The position numbers and the translations under genes were made by a program. Below are positions 25,425 to 33,902 of a stretch of 64,000 nt of DNA, piece after piece. Below the pieces are notes generated by a model, which was not told where the DNA came from, did not search any database, and saw only the letters and a program-made list of their open reading frames with translations. This stretch comes from GCA-2732755 sp965228265 (GTDB lineage Bacteria; Planctomycetota; Phycisphaerae; Phycisphaerales; UBA1924), in assembly GCA_965228265.1 (NCBI GenBank), contig OZ245804.1, positions 1,488,001 through 1,552,000 of the forward strand, written 5' to 3'. Positions within the stretch are counted from its first letter, which is position 1. Every line of letters starts with the position of its first letter.

Positions 25425-25917
25425 GCAGACGAAACCCCATCCGCGTGTGTTCTGGCCTTTCCCGGGGCTGGTCTTCGTGCTGATCGGGATGAGCATGGCG
25501 CTGGCTGTGGTGACGGTGACCCTGGCGACGAACGACCCCTCGTTCGGACTGGAAGAGGATTACTTCGCCAAGGCCATCGCGTGGGACGAGACGGCTGCGC
25601 AGCTCGAGAAGAACCGCGAGCTGGGGTGGGAAGCGCGGGTGGAGCTCTCTGATGAGCTCGACGGTCGCGGCGAGCGGTCGGTGACGGTGCTGCTGACCGA
25701 TGGGGAGGGTGAGGCTCTCGGCGGCGCGGAAGTTGAGGTGTTCGGCTTTCACAACGCTCGCCGTCGGGACACTATCTCGTTTGCACTCGTTGAGATCGCG
25801 CCCGGGCGGTACACGGCTGGCGCGCCGATGACGCGCGAGGGGCAGTGGACGCTGCGCCTGCGCGTGACGCGGGGCGAGGATGTCTATACGTCGACCGAGA
25901 CGAGTTGGGCGAAATGA
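25417..25917 (+). CDS. FixH/CcoH-like oxidase assembly protein
   Basis: The 166-residue protein has one membrane helix at about 14-36 and a periplasmic beta-rich domain of FixH type ending in a WTLRLRVTRGEDVY strand. It lies in the standard ccoGH order and overlaps both neighbours. FixH helps ccoI and the oxidase assemble, probably by handling copper. The overlap suggests translational coupling with ccoG. Confidence 0.85.
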   Translation: MAEQTKPHPRVFWPFPGLVFVLIGMSMALAVVTVTLATNDPSFGLEEDYFAKAIAWDETAAQLEKNRELGWEARVELSDELDGRGERSVTVLLTDGEGEALGGAEVEVFGFHNARRRDTISFALVEIAPGRYTAGAPMTREGQWTLRLRVTRGEDVYTSTETSWAK

Positions 25918-26672
25918 ACTCGGAGATCATCCCCATGATCGGCGCGGTGCTGCTGGCGAGTCTCGTCGGCAGCCTGCACTGCGCGGGGATGTGCGGCGCG
26001 TTCGTCGCGATGGCGGTGGGGGTCGGTCACGACACGCCCGTGTCGAAGGCTCGGCTCCAGGGGGCGTATCACCTCGGTCGGCTGGGTGTGTACTCGCTGA
26101 TCGGTGCGGGCTTCGGGCTCGCGGGCGGCGCGGTGGACCTGGGCGGGCGAGCGGTCGGGCTGCACAGGGCGGCGGTGCTGCTGGCGGCTTCGACGATGAT
26201 CGTCGTCGGCCTGGTCTCGCTCCTGCGGATCGCCGGGGTGCGCGTGCCGAGGGCGGCCTCGCCGGGTTTCATGCAGAAGGCGTTTATCAAAGCGCATGGT
26301 CTGGCTTCAAAGCTGACGCCCGTGAAGCGATCACTGGTCATCGGGCTGATGACGGGGCTGTTGCCATGCGGGTGGCTCTATGCGTTTGCGCTGGTCGCCG
26401 GGGGGACGGCCCATCCGGTCGCTGGCGCGGTGACGATGGCGGCATTCTGGGTGGGCACACTGCCCGTGATGATCGCGGTCGGAACGGGCGTGCAGGCGCT
26501 TGCGGGTTCTGTCGGCCGATACATCCCCGGCGCGATGGCTGTGGCGATCGTGACGATGGGTGTGCTGACGGCTCTCGGGCGGACGCACCACATGCTGCCG
26601 AGCGCAGACAGGGTGTCGCACGTCGTGCCGACCGCGCACGCACAAGAGGCTGGCGATGTCACAGGCCGTTAG
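25914..26672 (+). CDS. SafE/TauE-like membrane protein of the cco cluster
   Basis: The 252-residue protein has six predicted membrane helices. The first contains LVGSLHCAGMCGAFV, with a Cys-x3-Cys found in the heavy-metal-transport-associated branch of the family (COG2836). The repeated half shows GLLPCGWLYAF. In oxidase clusters this protein is often present between ccoH and ccoI and may move copper or a thiol compound. The ATG overlaps the FixH stop by four bases. Confidence 0.8.
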   Translation: MNSEIIPMIGAVLLASLVGSLHCAGMCGAFVAMAVGVGHDTPVSKARLQGAYHLGRLGVYSLIGAGFGLAGGAVDLGGRAVGLHRAAVLLAASTMIVVGLVSLLRIAGVRVPRAASPGFMQKAFIKAHGLASKLTPVKRSLVIGLMTGLLPCGWLYAFALVAGGTAHPVAGAVTMAAFWVGTLPVMIAVGTGVQALAGSVGRYIPGAMAVAIVTMGVLTALGRTHHMLPSADRVSHVVPTAHAQEAGDVTGR

Positions 26673-29118
26673 TCGTAACGCGATGCCATCGGCGACGGAG
26701 GCGGGTGTGCACTGCACGCACTGCGGTCTGGTCGTGCCGAGGGGCCTGATCGAGCCCGAGCGCGAGGAGCAGTTCTGCTGCGGCGCGTGTCACACGGCTC
26801 ACGAGGCGATCAAGGCGTGCGGGCTGGGCGCGTATTACGAGCTGCGGGAGAAACTCGATGCCGGCGCGAAGCCTGCACGTTCGACGGGGAGCCGATACGA
26901 GGAGTTTGATGCCGAGGCGTTCTGGCGTGTGCACGTGCGCGTGAGCGCGGAGACGGGGCTCGCATCGTGTGAGCTGTATCTCGAGGGTGTGCACTGCGCG
27001 GCATGTGTGTGGCTGGTGGAGCGTGTGCCGCAGATTGTCGATGGGCTGATCGAGTCGCGTCTTGATCTCGGGCGTTCGCTGGTTCGGCTGACATGGGATC
27101 CAAAGCGGGTGAAGCTGTCGGAGGTGGCGCGTGCGATCGATTCGCTCGGGTACCGCGCGCACCCGCCGAGCCGGGGCTCGCAGCGGGCGATCCGGAGGCA
27201 GTCGGATCGGCGGGCGTTGATCCGTATCGGGATCGCGGGCGCGTTTGCGGGCAACGCGATGCTCCTGGCGGTCGCGCTGTATGCGGGCATGTTCGAGGGG
27301 ATGGACGCGGGCACGAAGATGGCTTTCCGCCTGATCAGCGGCGGGCTGGGGATCCTGAGCGTCGTCTGGCCCGGGCGGGTGTTCTTTCAGGGGGCGCTGG
27401 CGGCGATCCGCACGCGGACGTGGCATCTGGACATGCCGATCGCGCTGGCGCTTGCGGTCGGGCTGGCCGTCGGGGTGGTCAACGCGGTGCGCGATGCGGG
27501 CGAGGTGTACTTCGACTCGATCACGATGCTTGTGTTTCTGCTCTTGATCGGGCGGTGGCTCCAGCAGCGCGGTCAGCGAGCCGCGGCTGATGCGCTCGAG
27601 TTGCTCTTTGCGCTCACGCCCGCATCGGCGCACGTGGTGGATGACGAGGGCGTGGTGCGCGACGAGCCGATCGAGGGTGTGACGCCCGGCATGCGTGTCG
27701 AGGTGCTGGCCGGCGAGTCGGTGCCGGTCGACGGCGTGGTCGTCTCGGGTGCGTCGCACATGGATCAGTCCGTGATGACGGGCGAGGCCAGGCCCGTGGC
27801 GATGGCGCAGGGCGACCGCGTGACCGCGGGGACGGTGAATCTGTCGGCGCCGGTGCGCGTGCTCGCCGAGGCGGTGGGGGACCAGACGAGACTCGGTCGC
27901 GTGATGCGCGATATCGAGCGGCACGCGCGCGAGCAGACGCCCGTCATCGGGCACGCCAACCGCATCGCGGGTGTGTTTGTCGCTGCGGTGCTCGGGCTGG
28001 CGGGGATCACGCTGGCGATCTGGTTGCCGCGCGGGATCGAGCCGGCGATCGGGCACGCGACGGCTCTGCTGATCGTGTGCTGCCCGTGCGCACTGGCGAT
28101 GGCGACGCCGCTGGTGACCGCGGTCGCGGTCGGTCGGGCGGCACGCCTGGGTGTGCTGATCAAGGGCGCCGGCGCGTTCGAGCACATCACGACGCCCGGG
28201 CTCGTGCTGCTGGACAAGACGGGCACACTCACGCGGGGCGAGTTCCGGTGTCTCGGATGGATCGGAGATGAAGAGGTGCGCCCGATCATCGCGTCGCTTG
28301 AGCGCGGCTCGCAGCACCCGATCGCGCAGGCGCTGGCCGATGGTGAGATTGTTGCGTCGCACGAGTTCGACGAGATCGACCATCGCGTGGGGCTTGGTGC
28401 GGTGGGGGTGATGGATGGGGTGCGCTATGCCGCGGGGTCGGCGGCGTTGATGCGTGCGATCGGCGTGGCTGTGCCGAGCACCTATGCAGACCATGCCCGC
28501 AGCGCGGCGAGCGAGGGGCACACGCCGATTCTGATTGCGCAAGGGGGCGAGGTTGTCGCGCTGGCGGTGTTGGGCGATGAGCTGCGTCCAGAGGCCGAGG
28601 GTGTGGTGCGAAAGTTCGGCGAGATGGGCTGGCGCGTGGGCATTCTCTCGGGCGATCGTCAGGACGTTGTGGACGCGGTGGCGACGAGGCTGGGCATTGA
28701 CACGGAACTGGCGCGGGGCGGCATGAGCCCCGAGGGCAAGATCGCTGCGGTCACCGAGGCGAGGGAGCAGGGCCCGGTTGTCATGGTGGGCGACGGCGTC
28801 AACGACGCGGCGGCGCTGGCCAAGGCCTCGTTCGGTGTCGCGCTCCAGGGCGGGGCGGAAGCGTCCCTCGCGGCGGCTCACGCGTACATCGTGGGCGATG
28901 ATCTCGGGGTGCTGCCCCGCATTCTCACCGGCGCGGGCCGAACGGTCTCGGTGGTCAAGCGCAGTCTCGGGGCGAGCCTCGGGTACAACCTTGTCGCGGC
29001 GGGGCTGGCGATGGCGGGCGTCTTGACGCCTCTGGTCGCGGCGTTTCTGATGCCCGTCAGCTCGCTGACAGTGCTTGTGATTGCGCTGCGTGCCCGGACC
29101 TTCGCGGCCGAGCAATAA
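26656..29118 (+). CDS. ccoI: Copper-translocating P-type ATPase (CcoI/FixI)
   Basis: Exports copper across the inner membrane for insertion in the cbb3 CuB site. The 820-residue protein starts with a Cys-rich domain (HCTHC, CCGAC). An HMA domain follows with CAAC at 114-117, then the CPCALAMATP ion-path motif, the phosphorylated DKTGTL and the hinge GDGVNDAAAL. The extra N-terminal Cys region is a feature of FixI-type pumps. It overlaps the upstream gene by 17 bases, which supports one transcript. Confidence 0.94.
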   Translation: MSQAVSRNAMPSATEAGVHCTHCGLVVPRGLIEPEREEQFCCGACHTAHEAIKACGLGAYYELREKLDAGAKPARSTGSRYEEFDAEAFWRVHVRVSAETGLASCELYLEGVHCAACVWLVERVPQIVDGLIESRLDLGRSLVRLTWDPKRVKLSEVARAIDSLGYRAHPPSRGSQRAIRRQSDRRALIRIGIAGAFAGNAMLLAVALYAGMFEGMDAGTKMAFRLISGGLGILSVVWPGRVFFQGALAAIRTRTWHLDMPIALALAVGLAVGVVNAVRDAGEVYFDSITMLVFLLLIGRWLQQRGQRAAADALELLFALTPASAHVVDDEGVVRDEPIEGVTPGMRVEVLAGESVPVDGVVVSGASHMDQSVMTGEARPVAMAQGDRVTAGTVNLSAPVRVLAEAVGDQTRLGRVMRDIERHAREQTPVIGHANRIAGVFVAAVLGLAGITLAIWLPRGIEPAIGHATALLIVCCPCALAMATPLVTAVAVGRAARLGVLIKGAGAFEHITTPGLVLLDKTGTLTRGEFRCLGWIGDEEVRPIIASLERGSQHPIAQALADGEIVASHEFDEIDHRVGLGAVGVMDGVRYAAGSAALMRAIGVAVPSTYADHARSAASEGHTPILIAQGGEVVALAVLGDELRPEAEGVVRKFGEMGWRVGILSGDRQDVVDAVATRLGIDTELARGGMSPEGKIAAVTEAREQGPVVMVGDGVNDAAALAKASFGVALQGGAEASLAAAHAYIVGDDLGVLPRILTGAGRTVSVVKRSLGASLGYNLVAAGLAMAGVLTPLVAAFLMPVSSLTVLVIALRARTFAAEQ

Positions 29119-29124
29119 TCAGAC

Positions 29125-29304
29125 GTGAGCGTGCTCTGGATCGTCATCCCGCTGGCCTTTGTGTTCGCGGGTCTTGCGATCGCGGCGTTCATGTGGACGG
29201 TCCGCACGGGCCAGATGGACGATCTCGACACGCCCGCTTCGCGGATCCTCTTTGAGGACGACGACACCAAGTCTGCCAAGCGCCCCAACGCCAAGAAGAA
29301 GTAG
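29125..29304 (+). CDS. ccoS: cbb3 oxidase maturation protein CcoS
   Basis: The 59-residue protein begins at a GTG six bases after the ccoI stop, reads VSVLWIVIPLAFVFAG into one membrane helix, and ends in a short acidic then Lys-rich tail. CcoS is needed for heme and copper insertion in the oxidase. Size, topology, the LDTPASRILFEDD block typical of FixS and its place right after ccoI all agree. It ends the oxidase cluster. Confidence 0.85.
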   Translation: MSVLWIVIPLAFVFAGLAIAAFMWTVRTGQMDDLDTPASRILFEDDDTKSAKRPNAKKK

Positions 29305-29313
29305 GAGCCGACG

Positions 29314-30837
29314 TTGCACTTCAACCCGCAAATTGAGCAGATGATCCAGGACGCCGGCAAGCTCGCGGCGAGCGGGAGGTGGACGCAGGCGCTGGCGCTG
29401 CTCGACCAGGTCCGCAAGGCCGACCCGGGCTATGTGAACGGCAACGGTGATATCCAGCTGACGGCGGCGATGTGCCTGAACGCGTTGGGGAGGCACAGGC
29501 CCGCCGAGGCCGCGTTCCTGCGCACGATCGAGCTCAAGCCGAAGTACGTTCACGCGCGCGTCGAGCTGGCGCTGCTCTACTCGCGCATCGGCGATGACCG
29601 ACGCGCGTACGAGCAACTTGGCCGGGCGATCGAGATCGAGCCCGAGAACAGCTACGCGCTGCGCCAGCTCGCCAACTGGCACATGGACCAGGGCGACTAC
29701 AAGACGGCCGACCGGATCCTGTCGCCGATGGTCGCGCTGATTCGTGCGGGCGCATCGTCCGAACCGGGGCCGGCGTACATCTTTGCGAGATTGGCGCTGG
29801 CGACCGGGCGCGAGCAGGAGGCGTACGACCTGCTGGAACGATTCACGCACAACCCCAATCTGGCGCCGGAGAGCCGACGGATTCTGTTCCGCAGAATGGG
29901 CGAGCTGTGCGATCGGCTCGGCAACTACGACGAGGCGTTCGGGCACTTTGCGACCTCGCAGTCGATCGCGGCCAAGCCCTACGACCCGGACCAGCACACC
30001 CGCCGCGTCGATGAGCTTATCGCGGCGTGGACGCCTGATGCGGCCCGGGCACTTGCCAGAACTGCGACCGAGGCGGACCCGCGCGTGGTGTTCGTGCTGG
30101 GCATGCCAAGGTCGGGCACGAGTCTTGCCGAGCGGATCATCGGGGCGCACCCGGAGGCGTGCGCCTGCGGCGAGCAGCAGGGGGTCGGACGAGTCGCGGC
30201 TGCACTCGACGAGGCCTCGGGCCCGAATCGCCCGCTGGCGATGAACCCGGCCGCGATGACGCAGGACTTCGCCGATCGCGCGGCCGAGAGTTACCGCGCG
30301 ATGATCAAGGCGGTACGGGAGCGGCTGGGCGATACCTCGGCTTCGTTGGTCACCGACAAGCAGCCCTACAACTTCCTGCACATCCCGATCATCGCTGCGA
30401 TGTTCCCCGGCGCGAAGATCGTGCACACCGTGCGCGAGCCGGCCGACGCATGCCTGTCGAGTTATTTCCAGTTCTTCGGCGGTCACCATCCGCACACGCA
30501 CGACCTGTACAACCTCGGGCGTTTCCATCGCGACTATGAGCGGCTGATGGCGCACTGGCACTCGATCGCCGATGACCTCGGCGTGTCGGTCCTGGATGTC
30601 AGCTACAGCGACATTGTGGGCGATCTCGAAATGAGCGCCAGGGCGATCATCGATCACGTCGGGCTTGAATGGGACGACGCGTGTCTTCGGTTTGATCGGG
30701 TCCAGAAAGCCGCACGCACGGCGAGCAACGATCAGGTGCGCAAGCCGATCTACACGTCCTCGCTCGATCGCGCGTCGAATTACGAGGGGCACATCGGCGC
30801 CCTCCGCGCGGGGCTGGCGGGGCAGCCTCGTCCCTGA
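29314..30837 (+). CDS. TPR-sulfotransferase fusion protein
   Basis: The 507-residue protein has tetratricopeptide helices at about 10-215 and a sulfotransferase domain at about 258-495. The 5'-phosphosulfate loop is GMPRSGTSLAERI, and the 3'-phosphate site follows at TVREPADACLSSYFQFF. The donor should be PAPS; the TPR part probably selects a protein or glycan acceptor. It begins at a TTG with AGGAG upstream, nine bases after ccoS, and may be read through from the oxidase operon. Its stop directly abuts the stop of the convergent paralogue. Confidence 0.87.
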   Translation: MHFNPQIEQMIQDAGKLAASGRWTQALALLDQVRKADPGYVNGNGDIQLTAAMCLNALGRHRPAEAAFLRTIELKPKYVHARVELALLYSRIGDDRRAYEQLGRAIEIEPENSYALRQLANWHMDQGDYKTADRILSPMVALIRAGASSEPGPAYIFARLALATGREQEAYDLLERFTHNPNLAPESRRILFRRMGELCDRLGNYDEAFGHFATSQSIAAKPYDPDQHTRRVDELIAAWTPDAARALARTATEADPRVVFVLGMPRSGTSLAERIIGAHPEACACGEQQGVGRVAAALDEASGPNRPLAMNPAAMTQDFADRAAESYRAMIKAVRERLGDTSASLVTDKQPYNFLHIPIIAAMFPGAKIVHTVREPADACLSSYFQFFGGHHPHTHDLYNLGRFHRDYERLMAHWHSIADDLGVSVLDVSYSDIVGDLEMSARAIIDHVGLEWDDACLRFDRVQKAARTASNDQVRKPIYTSSLDRASNYEGHIGALRAGLAGQPRP

Positions 30838-32397
30838 TCAGGCGTCGGCCTGCTCGTACCCGAATCGCTCGACCATCGGGGCCAGCGCCGAGATCAATCC
30901 GGCGACGTGCGGGCGATAGTTCTTCCACCTGCCGATCGCGTCGCGGTTGATGGGCCTGCTCACGGCTTCGTAGCTGGGTGTGGAGACAAGCGTGCCCGGC
31001 TGGTGGCGGTGGAACTCGCCCAGCGCATCGCTCCAGGGCAGCCCGAGGAACTCGAGCACGCGTTTCGCTTGCGATTCAAAGTGCTCGACGGTTTCCTCGT
31101 AGCGGACTTCGAGCCAGTCGGCCGCGAGTCGGATGCGCACATCGGCCCACATGCCCATGATGGCGTTGTAGTACGCGGCGGTGCGATTCAGCTCGAGCAT
31201 CTGCATCATCGAGCGGTTGAGGCCGAAGGACTGCATGTACGCGCTCAGACACGCGTCGCGCGGATCGCGGAGCGCGACCATGACTTTCGCGGCGGGCAGC
31301 ACGCGCGAGATCGTGCCGATCGCGGTGATCTGGAGCGGGAATTTGTCGATGACCAGCAGCTCCCCCGACTTCCACCGCCGGGCGTCCTTGGCCAAGAGCC
31401 GCTTGCGCACGGCCGAGCGGTACGCCTCGCGCAGCATCTCGATCTGTGCAGTTGTCATTGCGGGGTAGAGGTCACGGATCGGTTTGCCATCGGGTGAGAC
31501 CTTGTGCAGCGCAGCGTGCATCTCACGGATCGTCGGCTGCTCTTCGAGGATGACAACATCCGGGTGCGAGCCGAGAATGCGGTCGGTCATCGTCGTCCCG
31601 GAGCGAGGGAAGCCGAAGAGGAACGCGACGCGCTCGGGCATCGGCTTGCTCTGCTCGGCTTCGCGGCGCCACTGGGCGAATTGATCCTCGGTGAAGGTGC
31701 GGACCTCATCGCACATGCTAATAGCCGGGTCGGGCGGGATCGTCTCGAGGTTCGCGGCACTCGCCTGCGCACGGTTGGCACGCTCGAACGCGGCGAACGC
31801 CTCGTCGTACCGGGCCAGCTTGTCGAGCAGTTTGCCGAGTTCAAATGCCGCGGGGAACTCGTCCTCGGGTTTGGGCGCGCGGTCGAGCGCGGCATGGAGC
31901 AGGTCGAGTGCGCGATCGGTTTCGCCCTGACGGCGCAGTACGCGGGCGAGCATCGTCGCGGCGATGGCGGAGTTCGGGAATTTCTCGGCGGCTTGCTCGG
32001 CGGCGGCGCGGGCTTCATCGAGCATGTGCATGCGCTCGAGCACGGAGGCCTCGCCGCAGAGGCCGCGGGGCTCGGCGGGCAGGAGCTGGGCGGCGGCTCG
32101 GTACGCCTTGAGCGCGCCCGGCCCGTCTCCCTCGAGCTCGCAGCACTCGGCGAGAGTCAGACGCAGGCGGCCTTCTCTGGGCTGGGCTTTGACCGCCTTG
32201 CGTATCGCGCTCAGTGCGCGGGCCGTGTCGCCCCGATACTGATGGATCGACGAGAGTCTGGCCCAGCCGCCGGCGTGGGCGGGGCGGAGCTTGACGACCT
32301 GAGTGAGCGCGTGCTCGGCGGCATCGAGATCGCCCCGGTGCTGCGCCTCGCCCGCTTTGATGAGCAGCGACTCGATCATCTTCTGCGAGGTGGCCAT
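30838..32397 (-). CDS. TPR-sulfotransferase fusion protein, second copy
   Basis: The 519-residue protein has TPR helices at about 5-215 and a sulfotransferase domain from about 257, with GFPRSGTTMTDRILGSH and ALRDPRDACLSAYMQSF. It shares layout with the convergent gene at 29314, but the sequences are clearly diverged. The start is the ATG at 32397, because the open frame further upstream runs into tRNA-Leu. It is probably cytoplasmic, using PAPS; the acceptor is unknown. Confidence 0.87.
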   Translation of the reverse strand: MATSQKMIESLLIKAGEAQHRGDLDAAEHALTQVVKLRPAHAGGWARLSSIHQYRGDTARALSAIRKAVKAQPREGRLRLTLAECCELEGDGPGALKAYRAAAQLLPAEPRGLCGEASVLERMHMLDEARAAAEQAAEKFPNSAIAATMLARVLRRQGETDRALDLLHAALDRAPKPEDEFPAAFELGKLLDKLARYDEAFAAFERANRAQASAANLETIPPDPAISMCDEVRTFTEDQFAQWRREAEQSKPMPERVAFLFGFPRSGTTMTDRILGSHPDVVILEEQPTIREMHAALHKVSPDGKPIRDLYPAMTTAQIEMLREAYRSAVRKRLLAKDARRWKSGELLVIDKFPLQITAIGTISRVLPAAKVMVALRDPRDACLSAYMQSFGLNRSMMQMLELNRTAAYYNAIMGMWADVRIRLAADWLEVRYEETVEHFESQAKRVLEFLGLPWSDALGEFHRHQPGTLVSTPSYEAVSRPINRDAIGRWKNYRPHVAGLISALAPMVERFGYEQADA

Positions 32398-32417
32398 GAT
32401 CGAGCACTCCGAGGCAA

Positions 32418-32503
32418 TGGGCCCGGTGGGAATCGAACCCACACTCCCGTTTCCGGAAAACGGATTTTAAGTCCGTCGCGTCTGCCAATTCCGCCACGGG
32501 CCC
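32418..32503 (-). tRNA. tRNA-Leu (anticodon UAA)
   Basis: The 86-base gene has a 7-bp acceptor stem (GGGCCCG/CGGGCCC), discriminator A and the D-arm GGCGGAATTGGCAGACGC. The anticodon loop CTTAAAA carries UAA, and the long variable arm is typical of Leu. The T arm is GGTTCGATTCC. CCA is not encoded. The first 14 bases and one flanking base recur at 33835-33849, marking a probable integration site. Confidence 0.95.
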
Positions 32504-32555
32504 GATAGGCAGATGTGACACACGTCTGTGGATCAGACGCGTGTCACTCAGGATT

Positions 32556-33407
32556 TTAGCGTGCAGACGCTGTGAAGAGATGCCGAGACGCACGGATAGT
32601 GTTTCCGCCGAGATCTTCCCATTCTCCGATGATCTCACCAACGATCAGGCTGTCCCGGATCGCGTACTCAAAGCCCCACAAGCCCACGAGAACCACATCC
32701 CCGGTGATCCGGCAGTCCACGATCTCCGAGGAGACGTTCGGCCCCAGGCACTCGTACGCATCCATGACAACACCACCACGGACCCGGCACCCGATGAGTG
32801 AGGTCTGATCTCCCTGCACGCGGAGGGGGCTGTCCCAGAACAGGCAGCTATCGAACTTAACAGAAGCACACTCGCTCCCATCGGTCACCCCGTTCCCATA
32901 GAACTCGCTCTCACTCACGAGGAGTTGACAAATATCGTTCATACCGATCGGCTGATCGCAGCCCACGAACATCGACTCATAGACCACTGCATCGCTGTAC
33001 TCCATTCTCAGAGCAGAAGCTTCAAACACACAGTCGATGACGGTGGACCAGCCAATGGCATTGTTCAGGGCCAAGCGGTCCCCGTCGAACACACACGACT
33101 TCACAGTGACCCCGTAGAACGCTGTAATACCTCCAGAGAACGTCAGGCCCTCGAGGGTCACTCCCGGTTCATAGACGTTCACTCGCCCAGCTACGACGGC
33201 CCCAGGGAATCCCACGATCCGGCAGGATTCCTTCGGGACATGGAAGCCTTCGTAGGTGCCCGCGGCGATCTCGAGAGTGTCGCCGGGCTGGGCGGCATCG
33301 AGCGCCAACTGAATGGTGGGGTAGTCCTGCGGGACACGGAGTGTGTCGCAATGAGCCGTTGGGGCGTAAAGAAGGAACAGAACGAGAGCGTATAACTTGA
33401 GACGCAT
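32556..33407 (-). CDS. Secreted right-handed beta-helix protein
   Basis: The 283-residue protein has a signal peptide (cleavage near Cys20) and the pectate-lyase-like opening VPQDYPTIQLALDAAQPGDTL. This is followed by short repeats rich in Val, Ile, Cys and Gly, as in parallel beta-helices (VTLEGLTFSGG, VKSCVFDGD, VIDCVFEAS, VSESEFYGN, IGCRVRGG). No catalytic residues can be fixed. Codon use is AT-richer than in the neighbours. It follows the MarR-like gene by 15 bases on the same strand and lies inside the tRNA-flanked segment. Confidence 0.75.
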   Translation of the reverse strand: MRLKLYALVLFLLYAPTAHCDTLRVPQDYPTIQLALDAAQPGDTLEIAAGTYEGFHVPKESCRIVGFPGAVVAGRVNVYEPGVTLEGLTFSGGITAFYGVTVKSCVFDGDRLALNNAIGWSTVIDCVFEASALRMEYSDAVVYESMFVGCDQPIGMNDICQLLVSESEFYGNGVTDGSECASVKFDSCLFWDSPLRVQGDQTSLIGCRVRGGVVMDAYECLGPNVSSEIVDCRITGDVVLVGLWGFEYAIRDSLIVGEIIGEWEDLGGNTIRASRHLFTASAR

Positions 33408-33422
33408 TGCGTTGATTTACCG

Positions 33423-33785
33423 CTAAGTGCTAAGGGCGTCGATAAGAGCTTTGCGAGCCTCGAGGCCATCGGGGGTCAAGATGAGTTCTCTGTGTCGGCG
33501 GTCCTTTTCACTGATCGTCATTTGAATCCAGTTTGAGCCTTTTTTCCTTTTCCACGTCGACTTTAAAAAGAGTGAAGCGTTACGGCTAGCAGTAGCGCTC
33601 GTATATCCAATTTCATCAGAAATCCTGTCCATGCTATAAGGCTTTGGATGTGCTCTGGCAACTGCGATAAATGTTTGCATCGCTTGCACGGGGACTTCCC
33701 TGCCTACTCCCAGCTTGAATACGCGAAGAGCAGTATCAAGCTGAGCGAGACGAGTGGAGGGACTCTCTTGGTCGAATGAACCCAT
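33423..33785 (-). CDS. MarR-like winged-helix regulator
   Basis: The 120-residue protein has a helix-turn-helix at about 50-75 (SMDRISDEIGYTSATASRNASLF) and a wing with EKDRRHRELILTPDG, typical of small MarR-like regulators carried by phages and integrative elements. The chosen ATG at 33785 has GGAG seven bases upstream; a second ATG lies 15 bases earlier. The gene is clearly AT-rich relative to its surroundings. It is probably the first gene of the two-gene island unit and controls it or itself. Confidence 0.7.
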   Translation of the reverse strand: MGSFDQESPSTRLAQLDTALRVFKLGVGREVPVQAMQTFIAVARAHPKPYSMDRISDEIGYTSATASRNASLFLKSTWKRKKGSNWIQMTISEKDRRHRELILTPDGLEARKALIDALST

Positions 33786-33834
33786 ACGAAACTCCATCAA
33801 TCACTACTGCATATTGTATTATTGGGATTATATA

Positions 33835-33849
33835 TCCGCCACGGGCCCG
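33835..33849. repeat. Distal copy of the tRNA-Leu 5' end (att-like)
   Basis: Fifteen bases identical to 32490-32504, in the same orientation, with an AT-rich stretch on the island side and unrelated sequence beyond. It would be one attachment site of the island. Confidence 0.55.
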
Positions 33850-33902
33850 TGCTGTTATCCTATCGAACCTTCTCACCACGAACACCAAACAGGCGGCCGA
33901 AC

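Larger units (their letters stand above)
32490..33849. mobile_element. Probable small genomic island at tRNA-Leu
   Basis: A 15-base direct repeat (TCCGCCACGGGCCCG) lies at the 5' end of the tRNA gene (32490-32504) and again at 33835-33849. The enclosed segment is visibly AT-richer than the surrounding chromosome. It carries two co-oriented genes without housekeeping relatives here: a MarR-like regulator and a secreted beta-helix protein. No integrase is inside, so it would be a decayed or passively mobilised element. The repeat is short; integration is an inference. Confidence 0.55.

Noticed and set aside
26659..29115. Long open frame on the minus strand opposite ccoI
   Set aside because: It mirrors the ATPase gene, has the Arg/His/Pro-rich composition expected of an antisense frame in GC-rich DNA and shows no domain.
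29159..29344. Alternative small frame across ccoS
   Set aside because: Arg-rich shadow in another frame. The GTG-started CcoS frame has the right topology and place.
32398..32442. Longer start for the TPR-sulfotransferase
   Set aside because: The added residues would be encoded by tRNA-Leu sequence.
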